This document shows, piece by piece, positions 45,148-53,740 of a stretch of DNA of 64,000 nt. Each line of letters opens with the position of its first letter. Positions within the stretch are counted from its first letter, which is position 1. Origin of the DNA: Pseudovibrio axinellae. Its GTDB lineage: Bacteria > Pseudomonadota > Alphaproteobacteria > Rhizobiales > Stappiaceae. Position numbers and translations under genes: made by a program. Location: NCBI RefSeq assembly GCF_900110875.1, contig NZ_FOFM01000002.1, positions 62,001-126,000 on the forward strand. The letters run 5' to 3'. The notes under the pieces are model-generated. The model saw nothing but the letters and a program-made list of their open reading frames with translations, ran no database searches and was not told the origin of the DNA.

Positions 45148-46080
45148 TTACTGGGCAGCGGCCAAGGTCCGCTGTCCGGCAAGCCGTACGCCTTTTATAT
45201 GCCGCAGGCGCTCAATTAGAGCTTCGATGAATATTTCTGTGCGTCTGCTTAACGTGTCCCGAGAAGGATACACCAGATAAGTCGGCTTCTCCTCGCACGA
45301 ATACTCCGGCAAAATCCGCACTAATGTTCCGGCTTCAAGAAGACTCTGCACCATAAATATTGGCACACGCGTGTACCCAACGCCATTGAGCAAAGCCTGC
45401 ATCATCACCTGAGGGTGCCCAGCGATGAACCCGACTTGCACCGGCACCATAACTGTCCGCCCATCGCGGCTAAGCTCAAGAGATGTAACGTCATTTCCGT
45501 CCTGATACTGGATGTAATTGAACGCGCTTAATTCAAACGGTTCTTCTGGTACCCGCACTTTGGCAAGGTAATCAGGGCTCGCAACCAGGCATGTATCAAT
45601 TGTTCCAATACGGCGAGAGATGCCTGCCGTGAAACCGATGTCCCCCGTACGGATAGCAAGATCAACACCGTCCTTGACAACATCAACAAACCTGTCCTCT
45701 ATGCGCAAGGAAATTGCCAGATCAGGGTAGGTCTTGCGAAGCTCAAACATCAAAGGGGTGACAATTTCGGCGCCCAGCGGTTGCGATACAGAGATAACAA
45801 GAGCACCGCGCTCTGCGCCACTTAGCTCTTCCACCTCCGAATACATTTTGGTCGTTTGCAGCAAGAGCAAGCGAGCGTGCTCATAAATCAACTTTCCTGC
45901 CGGAGTAGGCTGGATGCCTTTGTTGGTTCGAAAAACCAATTCCTGCTGGAAGTGCGCCTCAAGCAGCGTCAACTGTTGGCTCATTGCCGGTTGACTGATC
46001 TTGCGCAGACGAGCCCCCGCGCTCAAAGAACCACTATCGATAACGCGAACCAGACTTTCCAGCAAATTTAATAGGTCCAT
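45148..46080 (-). CDS. LysR family transcriptional regulator
   Basis: A 310-residue LysR protein from the ATG at 46080 (ten residues shorter than the longest frame). The N-terminal winged helix is LLNLLESLVRVIDSGSLSAGARLRKISQPAMSQQLTLLE, followed by the effector-binding domain. It faces away from a metallo-hydrolase gene, and three ATAAG half-sites in the intervening promoter suggest self-regulation and control of that gene. The inducer is unknown. Confidence 0.92.
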   Translation of the reverse strand: MDLLNLLESLVRVIDSGSLSAGARLRKISQPAMSQQLTLLEAHFQQELVFRTNKGIQPTPAGKLIYEHARLLLLQTTKMYSEVEELSGAERGALVISVSQPLGAEIVTPLMFELRKTYPDLAISLRIEDRFVDVVKDGVDLAIRTGDIGFTAGISRRIGTIDTCLVASPDYLAKVRVPEEPFELSAFNYIQYQDGNDVTSLELSRDGRTVMVPVQVGFIAGHPQVMMQALLNGVGYTRVPIFMVQSLLEAGTLVRILPEYSCEEKPTYLVYPSRDTLSRRTEIFIEALIERLRHIKGVRLAGQRTLAAAQ

Positions 46081-46089
46081 CTCACCCTC

Positions 46090-46116
46090 ATAAGAAACGC
46101 TTATATCCAAGATAAG
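46090..46116. promoter_or_regulatory. LysR-type operator between lysR and the metallo-hydrolase gene
   Basis: ATAAG-N5-CTTAT at 46090-46104 contains the T-N11-A core, and a further ATAAG follows 7 bases later (46112-46116). It starts ten bases before the LysR start codon. Confidence 0.55.
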
Positions 46117-46190
46117 AGGTAGGCCTCTGCACTTCTAGTCCAAGACCAACAATATTGCGCTCATCGAACATTTTTTTTAAGGAGCACAAG

Positions 46191-47171
46191 ATGTCCATTA
46201 CCCGTCGCTCATTCTTTACAAACACCGCAACAGCAGTTGGCGCAGCTGCTATGACACCGGCTTTGTCATCCCCGGTATTTGCAGCAGCCCCAAAACTGAA
46301 TACTCAGGTACCCGGCATCTACCGCTTCACAGTTGGCGATATCGAAGTCTCCGCAATCTTAGATGGTTACCTCGGTCTAGACCCAGCTCTGGTCACTGGG
46401 TTTGACCAGCAAGCTGCTGAAAATACGTTGAACAGCAACTTCAGAGCGTCAAACACGCAGAAAATGGCTTTCTCCGTAAACGGCTTCATCGCGAACACTG
46501 GCGACAAGCTTGTCGTGATTGATACAGGTACCGATGACCTCCTAGGCCCAACAGCAGGGCTTTTTCATGAGAACCTAAAGCGTGCAGGTTACAACGCCGC
46601 GGATGTTGACGCCGTCGTTCTAACCCACTTGCATGTAGACCATATTGGTGGACTCGCGAACAAAGCTGGCGAGAAGCTATTCCCGAATGCAGAGTTTATC
46701 ACGCATAAGGTAGAATACGATTTCTGGCATGACGATGGCGTCAGATCTCAAACACCAAAATCCCTACAGGGCTTCTTCGATCTCACACGAACCTATTCTG
46801 CGCACTACCAAAAGCAAACGACACTTCTGGAAAAGGATGGCGAGTTTCTTGAGGGATTTGATGCGATCCACCTTCCTGGTCACACACCCGGCCACATGGG
46901 GGTGCGCATTCATTCCAACAATGAAGAAGTGCTGATTTGGGGGGATATAATCCACTCCCCCGCCTTGCAGTTTGCAAACCCTGATTGGACAATTTCCTTC
47001 GATACAGATCAGGAAGTAGCACGCCAGACACGCCGCAGGATAATGGATCAAGTTTCAGCGGACCGGATCCCCGTGCTTGGCAATCATCATGATTTCCCTG
47101 GCCTTGGGCACGTGCGCCGCGTCGGCGAAGCCTACGCTTTTCATCAAGCCCCATGGCAACACACAATCTAA
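46191..47171 (+). CDS. Tat-exported MBL-fold metallo-hydrolase
   Basis: A 326-residue protein with a twin-arginine signal (ITRRSFF, R5-R6, then hydrophobic AVGAAAMTPALSSPVFAA). The metallo-beta-lactamase fold has the HLHVDHIGG dinuclear zinc motif with H146, H148, D150 and H151, then DAIHLPGHTPGHMG and a final GNHHDFPGL. Similar exported enzymes include lactonases and sulfatase-like hydrolases, so a quorum-quenching role is possible but unproven. GGAG precedes the ATG. The divergent LysR gene probably controls it. Confidence 0.9.
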   Translation: MSITRRSFFTNTATAVGAAAMTPALSSPVFAAAPKLNTQVPGIYRFTVGDIEVSAILDGYLGLDPALVTGFDQQAAENTLNSNFRASNTQKMAFSVNGFIANTGDKLVVIDTGTDDLLGPTAGLFHENLKRAGYNAADVDAVVLTHLHVDHIGGLANKAGEKLFPNAEFITHKVEYDFWHDDGVRSQTPKSLQGFFDLTRTYSAHYQKQTTLLEKDGEFLEGFDAIHLPGHTPGHMGVRIHSNNEEVLIWGDIIHSPALQFANPDWTISFDTDQEVARQTRRRIMDQVSADRIPVLGNHHDFPGLGHVRRVGEAYAFHQAPWQHTI

Positions 47172-47173
47172 GA

Positions 47174-47206
47174 AAAAAGCTCGCGGAGACAATCCGCGAG
47201 CTTTTT
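47174..47206. terminator. Bidirectional terminator between convergent genes
   Basis: 14-bp stem (arms 47174-47187 and 47193-47206) with A- and T-runs at both ends, between the metallo-hydrolase gene and the SH3 gene, whose stop directly abuts it. Confidence 0.9.
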
Positions 47207-47689
47207 CTATCGGTAAGGTCTTGGGCGCACCGGCCGACCCCGATACACCGGGCCACCACGATGAGGGTATGGCTGCCATCGCGGGTAACGTGGGTAGACT
47301 GGATAACGCCGGGCGACAAACGGTATCCCGACAAAAGGAGCAACATAGGGGATGGTGCGGGAATAGTTTGGCCCACTTCCGCCATAACGGAGAAACTTGG
47401 ACGACATCCAGCCCGATGCACCACGAAACCTGATATCACACCATGAACCATTCTGCGTGCAAGAGCTGATCGAAACAACAGCACCCGCCGGTATGGTTGT
47501 CATCACGGGGTATTTGGTACCCGGCCCCGTTCTCATATTCACCGCCGTTGTGGTGTATCCAGAATGACCACCCTGCGCAAAGGCTGCATTAGCAAAGAAG
47601 AGCCCTGCAAGCATCACAAGCGCCGCAAAACAGCAGGGCAAAAGCGCTCTAAACACGCCTCCCTGACTTTGTAAAACACTACTGACCAT
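47207..47689 (-). CDS. Secreted SH3-domain protein
   Basis: About 160 residues from the ATG at 47689, which has GGAGGT eight bases upstream. The signal peptide (LLPCCFAALVMLAGLFFANAAFAQ) is followed by a bacterial SH3 domain: TTTAVNMRTGPGTKYPVMTTIPAGAVVSI, then GSWCDIRFRGASGWMSSKFL. The C-terminal tail is Pro/Tyr/Arg rich (YPVYPRYPRW). Such proteins bind peptidoglycan or envelope partners. It is translationally overlapped with the proline-rich gene upstream (47679), so they act as a pair. Confidence 0.88.
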   Translation of the reverse strand: MVSSVLQSQGGVFRALLPCCFAALVMLAGLFFANAAFAQGGHSGYTTTAVNMRTGPGTKYPVMTTIPAGAVVSISSCTQNGSWCDIRFRGASGWMSSKFLRYGGSGPNYSRTIPYVAPFVGIPFVARRYPVYPRYPRWQPYPHRGGPVYRGRPVRPRPYR

Positions 47690-48122
47690 ATGTCGTACCT
47701 CCATAAGAAGGCCCTCCAGCACCGGGGCCGGATGGCGATCCCGCAGCAGGGGGAAGGCCTACAATAGGTGGCGTTGGGGGCAATGGCCCTGTAGGATTTA
47801 TTGTGGTTGGAGGGGGAATAGAGCCAGGGCGCGCAGAGCCCGGAGGGTAAGCACCCGGGGGTGGATTTAACTGCGGATGGTCTGCATCACGAGATGTTGG
47901 TAAATATGGCTGTGCTTGCCCCGGCCTCAAGCTATCCCCCGGCTCGACCGGACGATCCAAAGGCTTATTGGGTGGAATTATGTTATTGCGCCCGCTCGAT
48001 TGGGCCTGTTTATAGCCCGGCGTATCAACGGAGCCGGACCATTTGAACAAACCGTTGGCACTCGCAGGGTGAGCCACAGCACCTACGACAATGCAACAAC
48101 CTACTAATATTGCATATTTCAT
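47679..48122 (-). CDS. Proline-rich exported protein
   Basis: About 147 residues from the ATG at 48122. A signal peptide (AILVGCCIVVGAVAHPASA) precedes a mature part dominated by Pro and Gly (PPPGAYPPGSARPGSIPPP and similar). There is no recognisable catalytic motif. It overlaps the SH3 gene on the same strand and the pair probably forms a short operon. SH3 domains bind proline-rich peptides in eukaryotes; such an interaction here is speculation. Confidence 0.65.
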   Translation of the reverse strand: MKYAILVGCCIVVGAVAHPASANGLFKWSGSVDTPGYKQAQSSGRNNIIPPNKPLDRPVEPGDSLRPGQAQPYLPTSRDADHPQLNPPPGAYPPGSARPGSIPPPTTINPTGPLPPTPPIVGLPPAAGSPSGPGAGGPSYGGTTYGQ

Positions 48123-48363
48123 CTGTCTCTGATCCCAATCGCAAGCTGACAAAAACTCGCTGTCAGCATAATCAGAAAAAGAGTGCCATTAAGGCGCTAA
48201 CAAGCTGCCCTGACAAAGCATCGGGTTTTAGAAGCAATTTACGTCCCGCATTGAAGAATATAACGTGAACAAAATCCCGAATATCTGCGATTTTTCCTAG
48301 CCAGAACCTAGCCTGACCCGTAGTTTAGGGCCATGATTCTCCAGAGCAGGTAAAAATGCGCCA

Positions 48364-49167
48364 ATGACGAACCGTCTCAAAGTTGTAACGTGGAACATTA
48401 ACTCAGTCCGCCTCCGTCTTCCCATCGTGGAGAAAATGTTGCTGGACCACGCACCCGACGTTTTGTGCTTACAAGAAACAAAATGTCCAGACGGAAGCTT
48501 CCCGACCGCGGCAATCAACAAGTTGGGATATCGTCACGTAGAGGTGCATGGACAAAAAGGCTACCATGGTGTCGCGTTCCTTTCGCGCCTGCCCCTTGAA
48601 AATGTCGAACGCAAAGAGTTCTGCAACATGGGAGACACACGCCATATTGCAGCTGACGTTGCTTTCAATGGTGGTAAAGTGCGCATTCATAACTTTTATG
48701 TACCTGCAGGCGGAGACATTCCTGACCCGGAAAAGAACGAGAAGTTCGCGCATAAACTGCAATTTCTGGATGAGATGGAGGCCTACTTCAAAGACTTTGA
48801 AGGCGAGTCCATTGTCGTTGGCGACCTCAATATCGCACCCTACGAAAATGACGTCTGGTCCCATAAACAACTCATCAAGGTCGTTTCACATACCCCATTA
48901 GAGTGTCAGCGCCTTGAGGACGTTCGAGAGGCAGGCCGTTATGTCGACACCATGCGCAAACACATGCCGATGGATCAGAAAATTTACACCTGGTGGAGCT
49001 ACCGTGCCAAAGACTGGTCAACCTCCAATAAAGGCCGACGTTTGGATCATGTCTGGATGACGCCTGAAACAGCGCAGCATACCAAAGACGTCCAGATTAT
49101 ACGCGACGCACGCGGCTGGGAAAAACCATCAGATCACGCACCTGTTATGGCCACTCTGGAAGTCTAA
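48364..49167 (+). CDS. xthA: Exodeoxyribonuclease III
   Basis: A 267-residue AP endonuclease and 3' exonuclease of base-excision repair. It shows LKVVTWNINSVRLRLPIVEKML, the catalytic glutamate in LCLQETKCPD, the GVAFLSRLPL segment, VGDLNIAPYENDVW with the active-site DxN, and RLDHVWMTPE plus the terminal PSDHAPVMATLEV with the catalytic histidine. The family length is right. It stands alone. Confidence 0.96.
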   Translation: MTNRLKVVTWNINSVRLRLPIVEKMLLDHAPDVLCLQETKCPDGSFPTAAINKLGYRHVEVHGQKGYHGVAFLSRLPLENVERKEFCNMGDTRHIAADVAFNGGKVRIHNFYVPAGGDIPDPEKNEKFAHKLQFLDEMEAYFKDFEGESIVVGDLNIAPYENDVWSHKQLIKVVSHTPLECQRLEDVREAGRYVDTMRKHMPMDQKIYTWWSYRAKDWSTSNKGRRLDHVWMTPETAQHTKDVQIIRDARGWEKPSDHAPVMATLEV

Positions 49168-49249
49168 GTTCTTTTGCAGACAGCGAAAGGCGGCAACCAC
49201 TAACTTAAAGATTGCGGGAGACACCTCCCGCTTTCACTCTATCTGCAAG

Positions 49250-50224
49250 TCATGGAATTAGCAGCACTTTGCCCTTGGCTTTGCGACTGGTAATATCTTC
49301 CAAACCAAGCGCGATCTCTTCCAGTGAATACTGCGCATGAATATGCGGTTTAAGCTTGCCCTGAGCGACCCACTCGAACAGCTGAGCGCAGTCTCTGTGA
49401 TGCTCCTCGGGCTCGCGAACGACAGCATCCCCCCAAAACACACCTAGAATATCGCAGCCTTTCAAAAGAGCCAGGTTCGCGGGAATACGTTGGATTGTTC
49501 CAGATGCAAAGCCCACAACAAGATAGCGACCGCGCCACGCTGTCGCTCGCAATGCATTCTCTGAGTGGTCACCACCAATCGTATCGTAGACAACATCAAG
49601 CCCTTTGCCGTCAGTCAGGTCTTTAAGCTTCTGCTTGAAGCCCCCTTCAGTGTAATTAACCAGCACATCAGCGCCGCAAGCTTTGGCATGTGCAAGCTTT
49701 TCCTCACTGGAGGCACATGCGATCACCCGCGCACCCATTAATTTGGAAATTTCAACCGCAGCCTGCCCTGCCCCGCCGGAAGCTCCAAGAACAGCAACAC
49801 TCTCACCACTTTGTAAATGCGCCCTGCTTCTCAATCCATGAATCGCTGTCCCATAAGTAATGAGCAGCCCGGCGGCGTGCTCAAGTGGCACCTCGTCTGG
49901 CACACGAACACAATCATGCTCACGGGCTAAAAAGAGTTCTCTGGCCGCACCCCATTTCGTATAGGAGGCAACGCGATCGCCTACTTTAAATCGCGAGACA
50001 CCGTCTCCAACAGCCTCAACAACACCAGCCAGCTCTCCCCCTGGCGAAAATGGCAACTCTGGCTTGAACTGATACTTACCCTGAATAATGAGCGTGTCGA
50101 AGTAGTTGAGAGCGGCCGCTTTAACACGAACCATCACCTCTCCAGCTCCCACACTGGGGGCTTCCAGCTCACGCACAACCAGATCATTAGGCGAACCAAG
50201 TTTTTCGCAGATAACAGCTTTCAT
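49250..50224 (-). CDS. NADPH:quinone oxidoreductase family protein
   Basis: A 324-residue MDR enzyme of the zinc-free quinone reductase type. It has the catalytic N-terminal GroES-like domain (ALNYFDTLIIQGKYQFKPELPFSPGGELAGVVEAVG), the dinucleotide motif LGASGGAGQAAVEISKLMGARVIACASSEEKL, and GLDVVYDTIGGD. No zinc-binding cysteine set is seen. The physiological substrate is unknown. It is a single gene divergent from the TrmH-type gene. Confidence 0.92.
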   Translation of the reverse strand: MKAVICEKLGSPNDLVVRELEAPSVGAGEVMVRVKAAALNYFDTLIIQGKYQFKPELPFSPGGELAGVVEAVGDGVSRFKVGDRVASYTKWGAARELFLAREHDCVRVPDEVPLEHAAGLLITYGTAIHGLRSRAHLQSGESVAVLGASGGAGQAAVEISKLMGARVIACASSEEKLAHAKACGADVLVNYTEGGFKQKLKDLTDGKGLDVVYDTIGGDHSENALRATAWRGRYLVVGFASGTIQRIPANLALLKGCDILGVFWGDAVVREPEEHHRDCAQLFEWVAQGKLKPHIHAQYSLEEIALGLEDITSRKAKGKVLLIP

Positions 50225-50395
50225 AATATGTGGCCCTCTCTCTTCAGGCCAAAATTACACAAGCACTCACAAAGCTCAAAACAGCCATTGGTGCAAGTTT
50301 CATAAAGCCAAAACACGGCCCGCCCCTCGGGACTTGCAGAAAAGCCACTGATGAGAGTATGTAACCACGAATATAAACAACGAGAACAATTGGGT

Positions 50396-50956
50396 ATGCG
50401 CGGTTATTTTGCTATTGGCTCCGAGGGGCTTTCCAAGTCAATGAATGTTGGCACGCTTATGCGCACAGGCCACGCATTTGGAGCAAGCTACTTTTTCACA
50501 GTCGACGCCCATGTCAAAGGTCTTGGACATGCGATGAAAGCCGACACCTCCAAAAGCCCTGATCACTTGCCGTACTTTGCCTGGAACTCAGTTGACGAGA
50601 TGCAGTTCCCACGCGGCTGTAAACTGGTTGGTGTTGAGCTCACGGACGACGCAATCGAGCTTCCAAGCTTCGGCCACCCCTTACAGGCAGCTTATGTGCT
50701 TGGTCCAGAACGCGGCTCCCTCTCTCAAGAGATGCAGAGCCGATGCGACTACGTGGTCAAAATCCCAACCAAGTTTTGCTTGAATGTTGGGGTGGCTGCC
50801 GCTTTGGTTTTGTATGATCGTTACATGGCTCATGGAAAGTATGCAGACCGCTCCCTAACAGCTGGCGCTCCCAAGGACCCACTCTTAGAGCATGTACATG
50901 GAGCCCCAATTTTCAGAAGCGGGCGAAAAGTTCCCGGCTTTGACGGCAACTCATGA
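50396..50956 (+). CDS. TrmH family RNA 2'-O-methyltransferase
   Basis: About 186 residues from the ATG at 50396 (the longer frame to 50351 is not family-like). SPOUT knot enzyme: MRGYFAIGSEGLSKSMNVGTLMRTGHAFGASYFFTV with the N-R-like motif 1, and AYVLGPERGSLSQEMQSRCDYVVKIPTKFCLNVGVAAALVLYDR with motifs 2 and 3. The target RNA position is not evident from sequence; it resembles the small SpoU proteins annotated as tRNA/rRNA methyltransferases. Confidence 0.88.
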   Translation: MRGYFAIGSEGLSKSMNVGTLMRTGHAFGASYFFTVDAHVKGLGHAMKADTSKSPDHLPYFAWNSVDEMQFPRGCKLVGVELTDDAIELPSFGHPLQAAYVLGPERGSLSQEMQSRCDYVVKIPTKFCLNVGVAAALVLYDRYMAHGKYADRSLTAGAPKDPLLEHVHGAPIFRSGRKVPGFDGNS

Positions 50957-51537
50957 GTGATTCGAAATTAGGTTGCTATTCTTGATATATAACGCTTGAA
51001 AGCAGCCTATATTTCTCCTCATCACAAATGCCTTGAATAAATTTTTAAGAAACTTCCCTCGTACCCACATGCGCGGTCTCAGCTTCAATTTAGTAATTCC
51101 ACGACACTTACGGGACGTATTTTCTTTCAATCTGTGTACACTATGTGGAAAGCTGCCCTATTTTTTTACTAGGGAAAACGCTCTCTATTTTCTTGAGACC
51201 ACCTAAGTCACACCTCCCAACACACAGAAAATAACTATTATTTTGCAGTAAGTTAAAGGAACTTGACCATCTGCACTCATATTTACTGCTGTAAAACAAT
51301 TACACCAAAAATCTATTAGGACATCCACTCTTGATTTTATGTCGGCGAGTGCCACACTCCCGCCAGAATTTTAATGCCAGCATTCACCCAGCGGTTCAAA
51401 GGCAGATATTTTTTGCATCTGTTAAAACAGGGTATCAACCCTTTTGTAACCATCTTTAAAGTAACCCTAACATCAAGTTTTATGGGTTTTCGCGCGAAAT
51501 CTTAGATTTTGTCGTATGCAACGCGGTTTTGGAGAAG
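50957..51537. other. Gene-free region between the TrmH-type gene and ialB
   Basis: About 580 AT-rich bases. A small hairpin sits at 51156-51174 (CCCTA/TAGGG). A stronger one sits at 51344-51364 (GGCGAGTG against CACT and CGCC, with a 2-base bulge) followed by TTTT. The second could be a terminator for something upstream, but I find no gene to go with it. Confidence 0.4.
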
Positions 51538-52047
51538 ATGCTAGTACGTATCCTGATAACTGCCATTTTGGCTCTTGGTATCTCGGGCGCGACTGCAAAT
51601 GCGCAGTCTCCTGCCCTCTTGAAAGAAAACAAGGATTGGGCAACCTACGCCTTTAACACCCAGAGCGGTGGTAAAGTGTGTTACGCCATATCCGCCCCAA
51701 CACAGTCGCTTCCGACTGATAGGAATCACGGCGAAGTCTTTTTCTTCGTTTCTACCCGCCCCGGCGAAGGTGTCTCGAATGAACCAAGCCTGATCGTGGG
51801 TTATCCATTTAAGGAAGGCTCTCTGGTTACAGCAAATGTTGATGGCCAGCAGTTCACCATGTTCACCAAGGGTGACGGTGCTTGGGTTCAAAATGCTGCG
51901 GAAGAAAAGCGCCTGGTCGATGCCATGAAGGCAGGCAGCTCTATGTCTCTTTCTGGCGAGTCTGCCCGCGGCACCAAAACTTCCTATAAGTTTTCCTTAA
52001 GCGGCATCACTGCTGCTGTCGGAGACGCATCGAGCGCTTGTCGATAA
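51538..52047 (+). CDS. Invasion-associated locus B family protein
   Basis: A 169-residue exported protein. The signal peptide (LVRILITAILALGISGATANAQS) precedes an IalB-type domain with WATYAFNTQSGGKVCYAISAP and YPFKEGSLVTANVDGQQFTMFTKGDGAWV, ending SSACR; the two cysteines probably form a disulfide. Named for Bartonella red-cell invasion, the family is common in free-living Alphaproteobacteria, so no virulence role is implied. The ATG at 51538 has GGAG five bases upstream. A three-hairpin region follows before rlmN. Confidence 0.9.
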   Translation: MLVRILITAILALGISGATANAQSPALLKENKDWATYAFNTQSGGKVCYAISAPTQSLPTDRNHGEVFFFVSTRPGEGVSNEPSLIVGYPFKEGSLVTANVDGQQFTMFTKGDGAWVQNAAEEKRLVDAMKAGSSMSLSGESARGTKTSYKFSLSGITAAVGDASSACR

Positions 52048-52165
52048 GACACCGTATGCTTAATTTTCTTTGAGATTACATAGATCTCTTGCCTGCGCCT
52101 GCTTGCCGCTACGCAATTTGAGATCTGGGATTTTCAAACTAAGCATTTTCGGCTATAAGCGTGTC

Positions 52166-52207
52166 AAATACAAAGGCGGTTGCTGCTGGCGACCGCCTCT
52201 CGTATTT
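52166..52207 (+). terminator. Long hairpin downstream of ialB
   Basis: Nine-pair stem GGCGGTTGC/GCGACCGCC (one G-U pair) extended by AAATAC/GTATTT outside a small internal loop, followed by a modest T-run. Probably ends the ialB transcript. Confidence 0.6.
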
Positions 52208-52219
52208 TAAGTAGCAAGC

Positions 52220-52292
52220 AGCAGGTGCTTATAAACCTGCTATAGTTCCCGAGCGAATGCGCCCCTGAAAACAGGAGTGCAGTCTTCGGGAA
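52220..52292 (+). ncRNA. Structured leader before rlmN
   Basis: Two more stem-loops. The first is AGCAGGT/ACCTGCT at 52220-52241. The second is a bulged helix at 52246-52292, with an outer stem TTCCCGA/TCGGGAA and an inner stem GCGC-CCTG/CAGG-GTGC that has a mismatch and an AAAA tetraloop. It ends 50 bases before the rlmN start. This could be a regulatory leader or an independent small RNA. No known family is recognised. Confidence 0.5.
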
Positions 52293-52342
52293 TACGAAAA
52301 ACACAAAAGCTTCAAGCAGAGCTATCTAAGAACAACTGGTGA

Positions 52343-53605
52343 ATGATCATGGCGGTATCGTTAGACATCGCGCACAAATCCGCTGATCCGGCGGCGACCA
52401 GCGCAGCAACACCTCCTCCTGCAACAAAACAAGTGCAGGAAGAAAAACCCTCTTTGATCGGTTTAGACCGAGAAGAGTTAGGTAATGCACTTGCTGCAGC
52501 AGGAGTCCCGCAACGTCAGATCCGCATGCGCGTTAACCAGCTGTGGCACTGGCTCTACGTTCGCGGCATTTCTGACTTTAGTAAGATGAGCAATGTCTCA
52601 AAAGACTTGCGTACAAAGCTCGAGTTCGCTTTTACCATTGCCCGTCCAGAGATCGTTACCGAACAGGTCTCCGTGGATGGCACGCGTAAATGGCTGTTCC
52701 GTTTCCCCTCTCGCGGCGCAGGTAAGCCGGTTGAGGTAGAAACCGTCTACATTCCAGAAGAAGACCGCGGAACTCTTTGTATCTCTTCACAGGTCGGCTG
52801 TACCCTCACCTGCACCTTCTGCCACACCGGCACGCAGAAAATGGTACGCAACCTCACTGCAGAGGAAATCCTAGCACAGCTAATGCTGGCAAAGGATCGT
52901 CTTAACGACTTCCCGGATGCAGATGCACCCGAAGGTGGGCTGGATACCTCTACATCCAACCGCCGCCGCATCACAAACATTGTAATGATGGGCATGGGCG
53001 AACCGCTCTACAACTTCGAGAACGTGAAAAAAGCGCTTCTGATCGCATCAGATGGTGATGGCTTGTCCCTCTCCAAGCGCCGCATCACGCTCTCAACTTC
53101 TGGCGTGACACCGGAAATCGCCCGCACTGGTGATGAAATCGGCTGCATGCTGGCAATCTCACTACATGCGGTAAACGACGAATTGCGTAATACGCTCGTC
53201 CCGATCAACAAGAAGTACAATCTGGAAACGCTTCTTGATGCTTGCCGCAATTACCCGGGCCTGTCCAACGCCAAGCGTATCACGTTCGAATACGTCATGC
53301 TCAAAGGCGTAAACGACAGCCTCACGGATGCAAAAAAGCTGGTTCAGCTGCTTAAAGGCATTCCTGCCAAGATCAACCTGCTGCCATTTAACCCTTGGCC
53401 AGGCTCTCCATATGAATGTTCCGATTGGGAGCAGATTGAAGAGTTCGCAGACGTTGTAAATCGTGCCGGTTATGCATCTCCAATCCGTACACCGCGCGGA
53501 CGAGACATCTTTGCAGCGTGTGGTCAGCTCAAGTCAGCATCAGAACGTCTGCGCAAATCAGAGCGTGAAGCTCTCGAAAACGCGCAGGCCCAAGGCGAAG
53601 CCTGA
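52343..53605 (+). CDS. rlmN: Dual-specificity rRNA/tRNA adenine-C2 methyltransferase RlmN
   Basis: Radical SAM enzyme that methylates A2503 of 23S rRNA and A37 of tRNAs. A 420-residue protein with the cluster motif [42 protein letters not shown], the catalytic-cysteine region [14 protein letters not shown] and C-terminal [11 protein letters not shown]. The first 35 residues (Ala/Pro/Thr-rich) are outside the core; an ATG at 52349 is an alternative start. A structured region lies upstream and a hairpin terminator follows. Confidence 0.96.
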   Translation: MIMAVSLDIAHKSADPAATSAATPPPATKQVQEEKPSLIGLDREELGNALAAAGVPQRQIRMRVNQLWHWLYVRGISDFSKMSNVSKDLRTKLEFAFTIARPEIVTEQVSVDGTRKWLFRFPSRGAGKPVEVETVYIPEEDRGTLCISSQVGCTLTCTFCHTGTQKMVRNLTAEEILAQLMLAKDRLNDFPDADAPEGGLDTSTSNRRRITNIVMMGMGEPLYNFENVKKALLIASDGDGLSLSKRRITLSTSGVTPEIARTGDEIGCMLAISLHAVNDELRNTLVPINKKYNLETLLDACRNYPGLSNAKRITFEYVMLKGVNDSLTDAKKLVQLLKGIPAKINLLPFNPWPGSPYECSDWEQIEEFADVVNRAGYASPIRTPRGRDIFAACGQLKSASERLRKSEREALENAQAQGEA

Positions 53606-53630
53606 ACCCCATAAAACAGCATTAAACTAA

Positions 53631-53662
53631 GAAGGCCGGCGCTTAAGAAAGCGCCGGCCTTC
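53631..53662 (+). terminator. Terminator hairpin of rlmN
   Basis: Stem of 13 pairs (GAAGGCCGGCGCT against its complement, 5-6 base loop) beginning 25 bases after the stop; only a weak T-run follows. Confidence 0.75.
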
Positions 53663-53740
53663 GTAATTCTGCCTATATAATGTGGTGATGTTTAGTTATC
53701 ACCCCTAGTCAAATAGGTGCGATTATCTGGACATTAGATC

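Noticed and set aside
50448-50463. Sigma54-like TGGCACG inside the TrmH-type gene
   Set aside because: The GC element is 11 rather than 12 bases from the GG, and it lies within a coding region.
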